Below, piece after piece: positions 30,961 to 39,923 of a stretch of 64,000 nt of DNA. The DNA is from Kosakonia sacchari (lineage in GTDB: Bacteria; Pseudomonadota; Gammaproteobacteria; Enterobacterales; Enterobacteriaceae). Every line of letters starts with the position of its first letter. Position 1 is the stretch's first letter. A program made the position numbers and the translations under genes. The notes beneath the pieces were generated by a model. The model was not told where the DNA came from. It saw only the letters and a program-made list of their open reading frames with translations, and made no database searches. The DNA lies in the NCBI GenBank assembly GCA_900109485.1, contig FOAY01000001.1:554269-618268 (forward strand). Direction: 5' to 3'.

Positions 30961-32312
30961 CGGCGCGGCTGAAAACGTGGCTGGATGGCATTGCGCGCGC
31001 TGAACAGCGAATGTCAGCGCTGCCGTCGTATCGCCAGTATGGTCGCCTGACGCGGGCTACCGGGCTGGTGATGGAAGCGGTTGGGTTAAAGCTGCCCATC
31101 GGTACGTTGTGCATTGTCGAACGTGACAGCGAAGAGGGCGTGCAGCGCGTCGAGAGTGAGGTAGTCGGTTTTAGCGGCAACGTGCTCTATCTGATGCCGC
31201 TGGAAAACGTGGAAGGCGTACTGCCGGGCGCGCGCGTCTATGCGCATGGCGGCGATACCAAAGGCAAGCTTTTACCGCTGGGGCCGGAGCTGCTCGGCCG
31301 CGTGCTGGATGCCAGCGCTCGTCCGCTGGATGGCTTGCCCACGCCGGGCTCTTCCGAAAGAGGCCCGCTGTTTACCGCGCCGTTTAACCCGCTGCAACGC
31401 GATCCGATTAAAACCGTGCTGGATGTCGGCGTGCGGGCGATCAACGGCCTGCTGACCGTCGGTCGCGGCCAGCGTATGGGGCTGTTTGCCGGTTCCGGGG
31501 TAGGGAAGAGCGTGCTGCTCGGCATGATGGCGCGCTTTACCAAAGCGGATGTCATCGTGGTCGGGCTGATTGGCGAGCGTGGCCGCGAAGTCAAAGACTT
31601 CATCGAAAATATCCTCGGTAAAGAGGGGCTTAAGCGCTCGGTCGTTATCGCTGCGCCAGCGGATGTCTCGCCGATCCTGCGTATGCAGGGCGCAGTGTAC
31701 GCAACGCGTATTGCGGAGGATTTTCGCGATCGCGGGCTGGATGTGCTGCTGATCATGGATTCACTCACCCGCTACGCAATGGCGCAGCGTGAGATTGCCC
31801 TCGCCATTGGTGAACCGCCCGCCACCAAAGGTTATCCGCCTTCTGTGTTTGCGAAATTACCGGCGCTGGTGGAACGTGCCGGGAACGGCACGCAGGGCGG
31901 CGGCTCGATCACCGCGTTCTATACGGTGTTAACCGAAGGCGACGATCAGCAGGATCCGATTGCCGACTCTGCCCGTGCGATCCTTGATGGCCACGTAGTG
32001 CTGTCGCGCCGTCTGGCGGAATCGGGCCACTATCCGGCGATTGATATTGAAGCCTCCATCAGCCGTGCGATGACCGAATTGATTGAACCGGGACACTATA
32101 AAAAAGTGCAACGTTTCAAACAGATGCTCTCTGCTTATCAGCGCAACCGCGATCTGATTAGCGTGGGCGCTTATGCCGCAGGCAGCGATCCGCTGCTGGA
32201 TCAGGCGATTGTGCAGTACCCCAAAATGCAGGATTTCCTCTGCCAGGGGATACATGAGTCCAGTGAATATGAGGCGTCATATAACGCGCTCTCTACGCTC
32301 TTTCCGGAATAA
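30957..32312 (+). CDS. fliI: Flagellum-specific export ATPase FliI
   Basis: F1-like hexameric ATPase that energises loading of export substrates. The 451-residue product has the Walker A motif FAGSGVGKS, Walker B region [20 protein letters not shown], and the conserved [18 protein letters not shown] segment. Overlaps fliH by 4 bases; 11 bases to fliJ. Confidence 0.97.
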   Translation: MTARLKTWLDGIARAEQRMSALPSYRQYGRLTRATGLVMEAVGLKLPIGTLCIVERDSEEGVQRVESEVVGFSGNVLYLMPLENVEGVLPGARVYAHGGDTKGKLLPLGPELLGRVLDASARPLDGLPTPGSSERGPLFTAPFNPLQRDPIKTVLDVGVRAINGLLTVGRGQRMGLFAGSGVGKSVLLGMMARFTKADVIVVGLIGERGREVKDFIENILGKEGLKRSVVIAAPADVSPILRMQGAVYATRIAEDFRDRGLDVLLIMDSLTRYAMAQREIALAIGEPPATKGYPPSVFAKLPALVERAGNGTQGGGSITAFYTVLTEGDDQQDPIADSARAILDGHVVLSRRLAESGHYPAIDIEASISRAMTELIEPGHYKKVQRFKQMLSAYQRNRDLISVGAYAAGSDPLLDQAIVQYPKMQDFLCQGIHESSEYEASYNALSTLFPE

Positions 32313-32323
32313 GGCAGGAACTA

Positions 32324-32770
32324 ATGGCAAAACCGGGTCCGATGGATCACCTTCGCGAGTTAGCAGAAAAAAAGCTCAATGACACGGCAATCAGGCTGGG
32401 CAGCGCGCAGCAGAGCTTCGTACAGGAAACCTCTCGCCTGGAGCAGCTTCACACCTACGCGCACGAGTACCGCCAGCAGTTGCAGGATTCTGTCCGTACC
32501 CGCAGTGTTTCGATTCTCAGCTTGCAGACGCAGCAGAATTTTCTCGCTTCGCTGGATGGCGTCGTCGCGCAGCAGGTGAGACGCGTTTCCGTCAGTCAGC
32601 ACAAGGTCGACAGTGAGAAAGATGCCTGGAAACAGGATAAGCGGCGTTTGAATGCGTTCCAGACACTGAAAGATCGTGCCGACGAGCAGCAATTATTAAA
32701 AGAGAACCGGCTGGAGCAAAAAATGATGGATGAATTTGCTCGCCGGGCAGCCAGCCAGAGGCAGTTATAA
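32324..32770 (+). CDS. fliJ: Flagellar export stalk protein FliJ
   Basis: Coiled-coil stalk that joins FliI to FlhA. The 148-residue product is almost entirely helical and rich in Gln, Arg and Leu, with the FliJ-type start (AKPGPMDHLRELAEKKLNDTA). It follows fliI after 11 bases and ends 1 base before fliK. Confidence 0.93.
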   Translation: MAKPGPMDHLRELAEKKLNDTAIRLGSAQQSFVQETSRLEQLHTYAHEYRQQLQDSVRTRSVSILSLQTQQNFLASLDGVVAQQVRRVSVSQHKVDSEKDAWKQDKRRLNAFQTLKDRADEQQLLKENRLEQKMMDEFARRAASQRQL

Positions 32771-32771
32771 G

Positions 32772-33968
32772 ATGATTATTCAACAACCTGTTACCTCCAC
32801 CCGCGGGAATAACGGACAACAATCGGCGTCGATTTCTGCCCCGCAGGATGATCGCTTTTCGACGGAGCTGAAAAAGAAGCTCTCCGCTGACAAACCGCAG
32901 CAGATAGATGAAAAAGATCCCCTGCCACAGGGGATCAAAAAGAAGCCCGGCACAAAAGAGTTGCAGCTGGCGGATTTGCAGGGCGACGCCGCACAACTGA
33001 ACCCGTTACCGGCCGCGATCGCCCCGGATAACGCGCTGCCGTTAACGCCAGCTATGACGTTGCCGCAGGAACTGTTGCCTCAGGATCCGGCCCTGCAAGC
33101 GGGCCAGCAGGCGATTTCAGACGTGCAGGATCCTGCTGCGCTGGTCGCCGCCGTACCGGGCAGTGAGCTGAGCGGCGAGATGTCGGCGGGCATCCCGCAG
33201 AGCGCTGCTACGTTGCTGAACGACACCCAGCCGAAACTTCCGGCGCAGGATAGCGGCGTGTCGCCGCTGGCGACAACGTTGCACATCGCCAAACCGGCAG
33301 CCGCCAAAACGGCAGAGGTGCCGGTTGCGAAACCGGTGACGGCGGAGAGTACAGAGGCGGCGAAAACCGCTGAGGCTGCCGCACAGCCGGTTGTCACCAG
33401 CGAAAATACCGCCGCGAAACCGCACTCCGCTTTAACGGCTGAGCCGATCCAGTACGCGCATCCCGCCCACGTCAGTACGCCTGTCAGCCAGCCAGTGACG
33501 ACGGTGCCGGGCGACAAAGTGGTCACCGGCACGCTGCAAGCCGAAGTGGGAACGCCCGCCTGGCAGCAATCGCTGGGCCAGCAGATTGCGGTGTTCACCC
33601 GTGATGGTGTTCATCATGCGGAGCTGCGCCTGCATCCTGAGGATCTGGGATCGTTGCAGATTAGCCTGCGTTTAAATAACGATCAGGCGCAGTTGCACTT
33701 TGTCACTGGCGATCATCAGGTACGCGCCGCGCTGGAGTCCGCCATGCCGCATTTGCGTACGCAACTGCAGGAATCCGGCATCCAGCTTGGGCAGAGCAGC
33801 GTTGGTGCCGAAAGCTTCTCCTCGACCGGCGATGCGCCATCGGGTGAGCGTTCCGGGCAAGGAAAGTCTGAGAAAGAGTCGTCCGAAATGGCCGTTTCTG
33901 CGGCGGAAGAGCGCATTTCAACACCGCGTACGCTGATATATTCCAGCGGAATCAATACTTTTGCCTGA
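32772..33968 (+). CDS. fliK: Flagellar hook-length control protein FliK
   Basis: Exported ruler that measures the hook and triggers the FlhB switch. The ATG at 32772 follows the fliJ stop directly; an open frame upstream is only the fliJ shadow. The 398-residue product has a low-complexity Ala/Pro/Thr/Val-rich middle (about 90-250). Its conserved C-terminal domain reads AELRLHPEDLGSLQISLRL and VRAALESAMPHLRTQLQESG. Ends the fliFGHIJK run; a stem-loop follows. Confidence 0.94.
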   Translation: MIIQQPVTSTRGNNGQQSASISAPQDDRFSTELKKKLSADKPQQIDEKDPLPQGIKKKPGTKELQLADLQGDAAQLNPLPAAIAPDNALPLTPAMTLPQELLPQDPALQAGQQAISDVQDPAALVAAVPGSELSGEMSAGIPQSAATLLNDTQPKLPAQDSGVSPLATTLHIAKPAAAKTAEVPVAKPVTAESTEAAKTAEAAAQPVVTSENTAAKPHSALTAEPIQYAHPAHVSTPVSQPVTTVPGDKVVTGTLQAEVGTPAWQQSLGQQIAVFTRDGVHHAELRLHPEDLGSLQISLRLNNDQAQLHFVTGDHQVRAALESAMPHLRTQLQESGIQLGQSSVGAESFSSTGDAPSGERSGQGKSEKESSEMAVSAAEERISTPRTLIYSSGINTFA

Positions 33969-33969
33969 T

Positions 33970-34004
33970 ATTATTGCCTTAAATAGTAAGTTACTGGCAA
34001 TAAT
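33970..34004 (+). terminator. Stem-loop between fliK and fliL
   Basis: A 9-base inverted repeat (ATTATTGCC and GGCAATAAT) encloses a second small inverted repeat (AGTAA/TTACT). There is no long T run, so this may be a partial terminator or a processing site separating fliFGHIJK from fliLMNOPQR. The 148-base gap may also carry a promoter. Confidence 0.45.
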
Positions 34005-34116
34005 TTCAGCTTATCAATGAATTGTACTTGGTGGGTGCTGTATTACTATATTCGCATCCCATCAAGTCCGGCAACTCGCTGAATCTTGATTTATTTTTTA
34101 CAGAGCTAATTATTAA

Positions 34117-34620
34117 ATGTCGAAAAAGAAATTATCTGCTAATAGCGGGAAGCGTTCTCCGCTGCTGACTTTGCTCATCTTATTAATTGCCGTTGGTATC
34201 TGTGCGGTTGCGACATATTCTTATTTTGAAATTAAAAAGCTGAATTCACAAATCGCCAATATAAAAGGCCCAAATGAATCAGCGGTACACGAAGAGAATA
34301 TTGTTCCGGTTTATGAAGATCTCGAAGCGTTTACCGTCAGCCTGAAACCAGATAGCCACGGCGACGATCGGGTTCTGTATATTGGTTTGACCTTGCGCTT
34401 GCAGGACGATAAATCGAAAGCCATTCTCGTTGAAAATCTTCCGGATGTACGTAGTCGTTTGCTGGTGCTTTTTTCTCAGCAGTCAGCCGAAGATCTTATC
34501 AGCGATGACGCAAAGAAAAAACTTTCTGAAAAAATAATGGCTGTGGTGAGTGAATCACTGCCAGGAAAAAAGCGCGTGATGGTAAAAAGCGTATTGTTTA
34601 ATGCATTTATCTTACGGTAG
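34117..34620 (+). CDS. fliL: Flagellar basal body-associated protein FliL
   Basis: Membrane protein near the stator that supports motor output. The 167-residue product has a basic N-terminus, one helix at about 17-37, and a periplasmic domain with the family strand VPVYEDLEAFTVSLKP and C-terminus VMVKSVLFNAFILR. First gene of fliLMNOPQR. Confidence 0.94.
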   Translation: MSKKKLSANSGKRSPLLTLLILLIAVGICAVATYSYFEIKKLNSQIANIKGPNESAVHEENIVPVYEDLEAFTVSLKPDSHGDDRVLYIGLTLRLQDDKSKAILVENLPDVRSRLLVLFSQQSAEDLISDDAKKKLSEKIMAVVSESLPGKKRVMVKSVLFNAFILR

Positions 34621-34625
34621 TGATT

Positions 34626-35630
34626 ATGTCTGATAGCCTTTTATCTCAGGATGAAATTGATAACCTGCTGAATGGTGGCCCTAATGCTGGCAACAGTAGC
34701 ATCGAGGCTATGTCATCATTAACCGCAGCTGATAATATTAAACCTTATGATCCTAATACGCAGCGCCGCGTTATTCGTGAACGGCTGCACTCATTAGAGA
34801 TTATTAACGAACGATTTGCCCGCCAGTTTCGTATCGGGTTATTTAACATCCTCCGTCGTGGCCCGGATGTCACCGTCGGGAATATCAAGATTCAGCCTTA
34901 CCATGAGTTTGCACGTAATTTGCCGGTAATGACCAACCTGAATCTGATGAACATGCATCCGCTACGCGGTACGGCACTGTTTGTCTTCTCGCCGAATCTC
35001 GTGTTCATGGCGGTGGATAACCTGTTTGGCGGCGATGGCCGTTTCCCGACCAAAGCCGATGGCCGCGAGTTTACGCCGACAGAACAGCGCATTATCCAGC
35101 GCATGCTGGCGATGGCTCAGGAAGCGTACGATTACGCCTGGCGTTCGATTTACAAAATCAAAACGGAATATGTGCGTTCAGAATTGCAGGTGAAGTTTAC
35201 CAATATTACCTCTTCACCGAACGATATTGTCGTTACCACGCCTTTCCACGTGGATATTGGTTCGCACAGTGGTGAATTACAAATTTGTATGCCGTTCAGC
35301 ATTATTGAACCGCTGCGTGAATTATTAACTAACCCGCCGCTGGAAAACTCGCAGCAGGAAAATAATCAGTGGCGCAGTTCGCTGGCTACGCAGGTGCGGG
35401 ATACCGAGCTGGAGCTCGTGGTTAAATTCGCCGAAATTTCGACTCGTCTTTCCAGAATTATGAGTCTGAAACCACAAGATATTATTCCTCTGGATAAACC
35501 AGAAGATGTCGGTGGTTTTGTTAATGATGTCCCTGTTATGTCAGGTAAATATGGCTTTGCCAATAATCAATATGCCATCCGGGTCGAAACTCTGATGGAT
35601 TCAACATTATCAGCGTTTAAGAAGGAGTGA
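34626..35630 (+). CDS. fliM: Flagellar motor switch protein FliM
   Basis: C-ring protein that binds CheY-P and reverses the motor. The ATG at 34626 is preferred to the GTG at 34620, since it gives the family start MSDSLLSQDEIDNLLNG, which is the CheY-binding peptide. The 334-residue product has the CheC-like middle domain (LFVFSPNLVFMAVDNLFGGDGRF) and the FliN-like C-terminal domain. Confidence 0.96.
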   Translation: MSDSLLSQDEIDNLLNGGPNAGNSSIEAMSSLTAADNIKPYDPNTQRRVIRERLHSLEIINERFARQFRIGLFNILRRGPDVTVGNIKIQPYHEFARNLPVMTNLNLMNMHPLRGTALFVFSPNLVFMAVDNLFGGDGRFPTKADGREFTPTEQRIIQRMLAMAQEAYDYAWRSIYKIKTEYVRSELQVKFTNITSSPNDIVVTTPFHVDIGSHSGELQICMPFSIIEPLRELLTNPPLENSQQENNQWRSSLATQVRDTELELVVKFAEISTRLSRIMSLKPQDIIPLDKPEDVGGFVNDVPVMSGKYGFANNQYAIRVETLMDSTLSAFKKE

Positions 35631-35637
35631 TCGTCAC

Positions 35638-36042
35638 ATGAGCGATATTGAACAATCTGCTGGTGCAAAAAAATCATCGCTTGACGATCTTTGGGGCGAC
35701 GCGATGAGTGAACAGTTGACCGCAGAAAACGGTACAGCCATGCAATCTGCAGAAAAAGAAGATGTTGTGGTGAATTTTACTGACGATTTAAATCTGGTGC
35801 TTGATATCCCGGTGAAAATGACCGTGGAACTCGGGCGCACGAAAATGACAATTAAAGAGCTGTTAAGACTTAGCCCAGGTTCCGTTGTTTCTCTGGAAGG
35901 CCTGGCAGGCGAACCGCTCGATATTTTGATTAATGGTTATTTAATTGCTCAGGGCGAGGTGGTTGTCGTTTCCGATAAATTCGGGATTCGTATTACCGAC
36001 ATTATTACCCCTTCTGAGCGCATGCATCGCCTGAGCCGCTAA
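35638..36042 (+). CDS. fliN: Flagellar motor switch protein FliN
   Basis: C-ring base component that also docks FliH. The 134-residue product has an acidic variable N-terminus and the SpoA domain (LVLDIPVKMTVELGRTKMTIKE; VVVVSDKFGIRITDII). AAGGAG lies 10 bases before the ATG. Its stop overlaps the fliO start by 1 base. Confidence 0.96.
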   Translation: MSDIEQSAGAKKSSLDDLWGDAMSEQLTAENGTAMQSAEKEDVVVNFTDDLNLVLDIPVKMTVELGRTKMTIKELLRLSPGSVVSLEGLAGEPLDILINGYLIAQGEVVVVSDKFGIRITDIITPSERMHRLSR

Positions 36043-36437
36043 TGAATACCGAGACGCTGAATACTGTTGCGCCGCATACCACAGAAGCGGCGACCTTCCC
36101 GATTTCCATGGGAAATATCGTTGGTTCACTGGCGCTGGTGCTGGTGATGATTGTGGCGGTTGCATGGGTTCTCCGTCGCACAGGCGTGGCTTCCCGCGTC
36201 GCTAAAGGCCATAACCTGCTGGCAGTGAAACACAGCCAGAGCATAGGTTCGCGTGAGCGGCTGGTAGTGGTTGAGGTTGACGATAAATGGCTGTTGCTGG
36301 GGGTGACGCAACAAAGCATCACGCCTCTGATGACGATGGAAAAGCAAGAGAGCAGCACGGCCATGCCGGTGATTTCTGACTTTCAGGCCTCTTTGCTTCG
36401 GTGTTTTAAACAGCGCGCCACCAGGAGCCAGTCATGA
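36042..36437 (+). CDS. fliO: Flagellar export chaperone FliO
   Basis: Assembly factor for the FliP ring. The 131-residue product has one membrane helix at about 24-44 and a small cytoplasmic domain ([26 protein letters not shown]). Similarity in this family is low, and position between fliN and fliP supports the call. Overlaps fliP by 4 bases. Confidence 0.93.
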   Translation: MNTETLNTVAPHTTEAATFPISMGNIVGSLALVLVMIVAVAWVLRRTGVASRVAKGHNLLAVKHSQSIGSRERLVVVEVDDKWLLLGVTQQSITPLMTMEKQESSTAMPVISDFQASLLRCFKQRATRSQS

Positions 36438-37195
36438 AAAACGCCTCTCGTCTGACATCCAGAGTGATTGGCCTTGGCGCCGTGCTGGCAGGGATCCTGC
36501 TGCCAGCCCATTTCGCCTGGGCGGCAAATAACGACATCATGCTTACCCATTCCGCGAATGGCGAAAGCTGGTCGCTGCCGGTGCAAACGCTGGTGTTAAT
36601 GACCTCGCTGACGTTTTTGCCTGCGGCGCTGCTGATGATGACCGGGTTCACCCGCATCGTGATCGTGCTCGGTCTGCTGCGCAACGCGCTCGGCACGGCC
36701 AGTACGCCGCCTAACCAGGTGCTGCTGGGACTGGCGCTGTTCCTGACTTTTTTCGTCATGTCGCCGGTGGCTAACCGCATCTATGACGAAGCCTGGCTGC
36801 CGCTGTCGCAGGACAAAATCTCCATGGAAGTGGCGTTGCAGAAAGGATCGCAGCCGCTGCGCGCCTTTATGCTCAAACAGACCCGTGAAAAGGATTTAGC
36901 GCTCTTTTCCCGTATTGCGAAAGCCGCTGAATTTAATACGCCAGAGGATGTTCCGATGAGCATTCTGGTGCCCGCGTTCGTGACCAGCGAACTGAAAACC
37001 GGCTTCCAGATTGGTTTCACAATGTTCATCCCATTCCTGATTATCGATCTGGTGGTGGCAAGTATTTTGATGGCGCTGGGGATGATGATGGTTCCTCCGG
37101 CGACAATTTCTCTGCCGTTCAAGCTGATGTTGTTTGTGCTGGTGGATGGGTGGCAGCTGATCATCGGTTCGCTGGCAGACAGTTTTTTCCGCTAA
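36434..37195 (+). CDS. fliP: Flagellar export gate protein FliP
   Basis: Core gate subunit. The 253-residue product has a cleavable signal peptide (about 1-33, after AWA), four membrane helices, and the family motifs [17 protein letters not shown] and [20 protein letters not shown]. Overlaps fliO by 4 bases; 13 bases to fliQ. Confidence 0.96.
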   Translation: MKNASRLTSRVIGLGAVLAGILLPAHFAWAANNDIMLTHSANGESWSLPVQTLVLMTSLTFLPAALLMMTGFTRIVIVLGLLRNALGTASTPPNQVLLGLALFLTFFVMSPVANRIYDEAWLPLSQDKISMEVALQKGSQPLRAFMLKQTREKDLALFSRIAKAAEFNTPEDVPMSILVPAFVTSELKTGFQIGFTMFIPFLIIDLVVASILMALGMMMVPPATISLPFKLMLFVLVDGWQLIIGSLADSFFR

Positions 37196-37208
37196 GTGAG
37201 AGAAGAGA

Positions 37209-37475
37209 ATGACTCCGGAAAGTGTAATGTCGTTGGCGTTTCAGGCCACCAAAGTTGGGCTGCTGATTGCTGCGCCTTTATTGTTAGCCGCACTGGCTGC
37301 GGGCCTGATTGTCAGTATTTTGCAGGCGTCGACGCAGATCAACGAAATGACCCTGTCGTTTATCCCCAAGATCCTGACGATTATTGTGGTGCTGATTGCC
37401 TGTGGGCCGTGGATGCTGGCGACGCTGGTGGATTATATGCACGGTTTGTTTAGCTCGCTTGCCAGCCTTCGTTAA
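37209..37475 (+). CDS. fliQ: Flagellar export gate protein FliQ
   Basis: Small two-helix gate subunit of 88 residues with the family start MTPESVMSLAFQATKV and loop QASTQINEMTLSFIPK. 2 bases before fliR. Confidence 0.96.
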   Translation: MTPESVMSLAFQATKVGLLIAAPLLLAALAAGLIVSILQASTQINEMTLSFIPKILTIIVVLIACGPWMLATLVDYMHGLFSSLASLR

Positions 37476-37477
37476 CC

Positions 37478-38257
37478 ATGCTTACGCTCTCTCTGGCCAG
37501 CCTGTATCCGTATGTAAATCATTACTTTTGGCCGTGCCTGCGCATTCTCGCGCTACTGGGCACCGCGCCGATTTTCAGTGAAAAACAGGTCAATGCGCGC
37601 ATCAAAATTGCGCTGGCGCTGGTTTCAACCTTCTTAATTGCGCCGCAGTTACCCGACGCAGGCATTGCGATTGCGTCGCTGGATGGCCTGATGGCTGGCT
37701 GCCAGCAGCTGATCATCGGCATCGCGATTGGCCTCTCTGTACAGTTAATTTTTGTCGCGGTACGCCATGCCGGTGAGTTAGTCGGCATGCAAATGGGGCT
37801 GTCGATGGCGATGGTCTACGACCCGAGCGGCGGCACCAATATGCCGGTGGTGGCCCGTCTGCTGAACCTGTGCGTGACGCTGCTGTTCCTCGTTTTTAAT
37901 GGTCACCTCTATCTGCTGGAAGTGGTGGCGAGCAGCTTCAACGCGTTCCCGGTCAGCGCCGCGCCGATGGGTGCCACGGGGATGATGGAGATCGTCCGCG
38001 CGGGCCGCATGATCTTTCAGTACGGTTTTATGCTCGGTCTGCCGGTCATTACGTTGCTGCTGTGCCTCAACCTCACGCTGGGGTTGCTGAACCGTCTGAC
38101 ACCGCAACTTTCTATTTTTATCGTCGGTTTTCCCGTCTCGCTGACTGTCGGCATGGTCGCCATGTCGCTGGTGATGTACACGCTTGCCCCCTTCTTTGAA
38201 AACATGATGGCGGGCATTTTCGACACCCTTTTCATCATCCTGAAAGGGTTCGGTTAA
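37478..38257 (+). CDS. fliR: Flagellar export gate protein FliR
   Basis: Gate subunit that closes the FliPQR assembly. The 259-residue product has about six helices and the conserved region AVRHAGELVGMQMGLSMAMVYDPS. Last gene of fliLMNOPQR; a terminator follows after 3 bases. Confidence 0.96.
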   Translation: MLTLSLASLYPYVNHYFWPCLRILALLGTAPIFSEKQVNARIKIALALVSTFLIAPQLPDAGIAIASLDGLMAGCQQLIIGIAIGLSVQLIFVAVRHAGELVGMQMGLSMAMVYDPSGGTNMPVVARLLNLCVTLLFLVFNGHLYLLEVVASSFNAFPVSAAPMGATGMMEIVRAGRMIFQYGFMLGLPVITLLLCLNLTLGLLNRLTPQLSIFIVGFPVSLTVGMVAMSLVMYTLAPFFENMMAGIFDTLFIILKGFG

Positions 38258-38260
38258 CAC

Positions 38261-38290
38261 ACGCAGGGACAATAAGCCCTGCGTTTTTTT
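38261..38290 (+). terminator. Rho-independent terminator after fliR
   Basis: A perfect 8-base-pair stem (ACGCAGGG and CCCTGCGT, 8-base loop) is followed directly by a T run. Confidence 0.9.
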
Positions 38291-38338
38291 GACAACCTGC
38301 GTTCACATGAGGTGACGTAAAAAACAGGCCCGGGGGCT

Positions 38339-38929
38339 ATGAACGGAAAATTATCATTAGCAGCCGCACATGTGTTGGTTCACAGTGGGGATATTTTTGC
38401 TGCATCAGGTCTAATCAAGTTAATTAAACTCTATCGACCCAGTTTGAAGGTCTTCCATATTCGCCGCGCGGACGAGATGCGCCAGGTGAAAAATAACAGA
38501 CTACGGCTGGTGGTAGGGATTGCGACAGATGCAACCAACGTCGGGGATATGTCGCATCTGTTTGATAATATGCGCAAGGAAAATGCAGATTTACCCTGTG
38601 TATTATTAGGCGATAGCGGTAATTCACTCTTGTCCGCATTATTACCGGAGATTCCGGTAATGGGACTGCATGCGTCAATGACGGAAATCTTTGAGTTTCT
38701 GGCAAGCAACCTGGCGAGAAAAAACAGACTTCCTCAGCGCAGAACCACTACGCCGCTGCTTACGCTGCGTCAGCGTGAAGTGCTTCGTATGCTGGCCTGT
38801 GGCGCCAGCGCGCAGCAGGTTTCGGACTCACTGGGGATCAGCCTGAAAACGGCTTATGTTCACCGACGTGATATTCTGATGCGTCTGAATATTTGTCCTA
38901 CCTATTATCGCGGTATGTTTACCGAATAA
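38339..38929 (+). CDS. LuxR-family DNA-binding regulator (RcsA-like layout)
   Basis: Predicted transcription factor of 196 residues. The C-terminal third (about 138-190) is a LuxR/FixJ helix-turn-helix (LTLRQREVLRMLACGASAQQ; LGISLKTAYVHRRDILMRL). The N-terminal 130 residues look like a degenerate receiver-type alpha/beta domain without an obvious phospho-acceptor aspartate. Size, layout and the position just after fliR recall rcsA, which follows fliR in E. coli, but residue similarity to RcsA is low, so I do not use that name. GGGGGC precedes the ATG. Between fliR and a second flhDC pair, it is a candidate local regulator of the flagellar module (inference). Confidence 0.75.
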   Translation: MNGKLSLAAAHVLVHSGDIFAASGLIKLIKLYRPSLKVFHIRRADEMRQVKNNRLRLVVGIATDATNVGDMSHLFDNMRKENADLPCVLLGDSGNSLLSALLPEIPVMGLHASMTEIFEFLASNLARKNRLPQRRTTTPLLTLRQREVLRMLACGASAQQVSDSLGISLKTAYVHRRDILMRLNICPTYYRGMFTE

Positions 38930-38942
38930 TCATAAAACGCGA

Positions 38943-38983
38943 CGGCCTCGCATTTTCAGGAACTTCCTGAATATGCGAGGCCG
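38943..38983. terminator. Long stem-loop between convergent regulator and flhC copy 2
   Basis: An inverted repeat with arms of about 18 bases (CGGCCTCGCAT then TTCAGG, and the complements) lies 13 bases after the LuxR stop and before the flhC2 3' end. No long T run; probably a shared terminator for both strands. Confidence 0.6.
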
Positions 38984-39027
38984 CCGAAAACGTTTCAAGC
39001 ACTGTATTAATATCTATCCCGACAAAC

Positions 39028-39570
39028 TCACGCAGAAGCTGACTGATTTAATCTGTCGCTTTTTTTCATGGCCCGCGATGGCGGAACACATAAGCTACAG
39101 GTAAAACCGTTAAACATATGTTCTGGCGTGGTGACAAATTTCCCTTTGCATTCGCTGCATTCGGTCTGTTTTATCATGCCGTTATCAATAAACCGTAAGA
39201 GTGTCCACGCCCGCGTGAGATCCAGTACCGGTTTTTCCTCTGCATCCGCTAAACCTTGCGCCAGATAAATACGGTATGCTTTCAGCATCAGTTCTACCGG
39301 GCGACCAGAAACAGATTTTTTGATAAAACAATAAATATTATAAAAAATAGAAGAATGAATATTCTGTTCCCAGGCCATATACCAGTCCGCAGAGAACGGC
39401 AACATACCTTTTGATGGTGAACAGCCTTTCAGTTCTTTATAAAGTTTTAACAGCTTGCGACGACTGAGGCCAGTTTCGCTCTCCAGAACCTGCATTCTGG
39501 CGCCAAAAGTAATTAACTCAATGGCGATTTGCGCGTCCCTGATTTCAGACATAATGCTTTTATCACACAT
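39028..39570 (-). CDS. flhC: Flagellar master regulator subunit FlhC (copy 2)
   Basis: Second FlhC, 180 residues. The frame allows earlier starts at 39585 and 39573. I choose 39570, with AGGGA 7 bases before it and product MCDKSI, matching copy 1 (MCEKSI). It keeps LESETGLSRRKLLKLYKE, KGMLPFSADW and both zinc cysteine pairs (CSEC and CSLC). The middle (about residues 95-120) and C-terminal tail differ most from copy 1. Both copies look intact, so subfunctions such as different promoters or partners are possible. It follows flhD2 after 11 bases. Confidence 0.95.
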   Translation of the reverse strand: MCDKSIMSEIRDAQIAIELITFGARMQVLESETGLSRRKLLKLYKELKGCSPSKGMLPFSADWYMAWEQNIHSSIFYNIYCFIKKSVSGRPVELMLKAYRIYLAQGLADAEEKPVLDLTRAWTLLRFIDNGMIKQTECSECKGKFVTTPEHMFNGFTCSLCVPPSRAMKKSDRLNQSASA

Positions 39571-39581
39571 CATGTCATCCC

Positions 39582-39923
39582 TCATGCGGCTTTACTTTCG
39601 TTGTCTTCAGAAAGCAAATTGCTCGATAAAATAATGCCAGTATGATAACGCTGAAGCGCATCGATACGGGATTCTTTTGTCAAACACGCAATCAGTGCTT
39701 CATCATCAATACGCAGTCGGCTAATCAACTGACCGGTTGATGACAATTTAATGAGCTGCGGAAGCGATAAGCCCTTGATGGTTTCCATCGTGGTTTCGTT
39801 CAACCCGAGGTGAAAACCTGCCGCAATGTTATCTTCGCGAATCAGACGCTGTGCCAGTAACAGATAGGACAGGTTCAGATCCTCAATAGACTGCATTTGC
39901 TCATTCATTTTTTGTTCGTGCAT
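39582..39923 (-). CDS. flhD: Flagellar master regulator subunit FlhD (copy 2)
   Basis: Second FlhD, 113 residues, with LSYLLLAQRLIREDN and SRIDALQRYHTGIILS. The start at 39923 has AGGAG 7 bases ahead. In place of the Cys of copy 1 it has Ser (GQLISRL), so the inter-subunit disulfide reported for E. coli FlhD cannot form in this copy. Unlike copy 1 it has a long upstream non-coding region of its own, as is usual for flhDC, so it may be the regulated, class 1 copy (inference). Confidence 0.95.
   Translation of the reverse strand: MHEQKMNEQMQSIEDLNLSYLLLAQRLIREDNIAAGFHLGLNETTMETIKGLSLPQLIKLSSTGQLISRLRIDDEALIACLTKESRIDALQRYHTGIILSSNLLSEDNESKAA

Noticed and set aside
39028-39923. flhDC copy 2 as an assembly duplicate of copy 1
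   Set aside because: Sequences differ substantially at both DNA and protein level, and the flanks are different.
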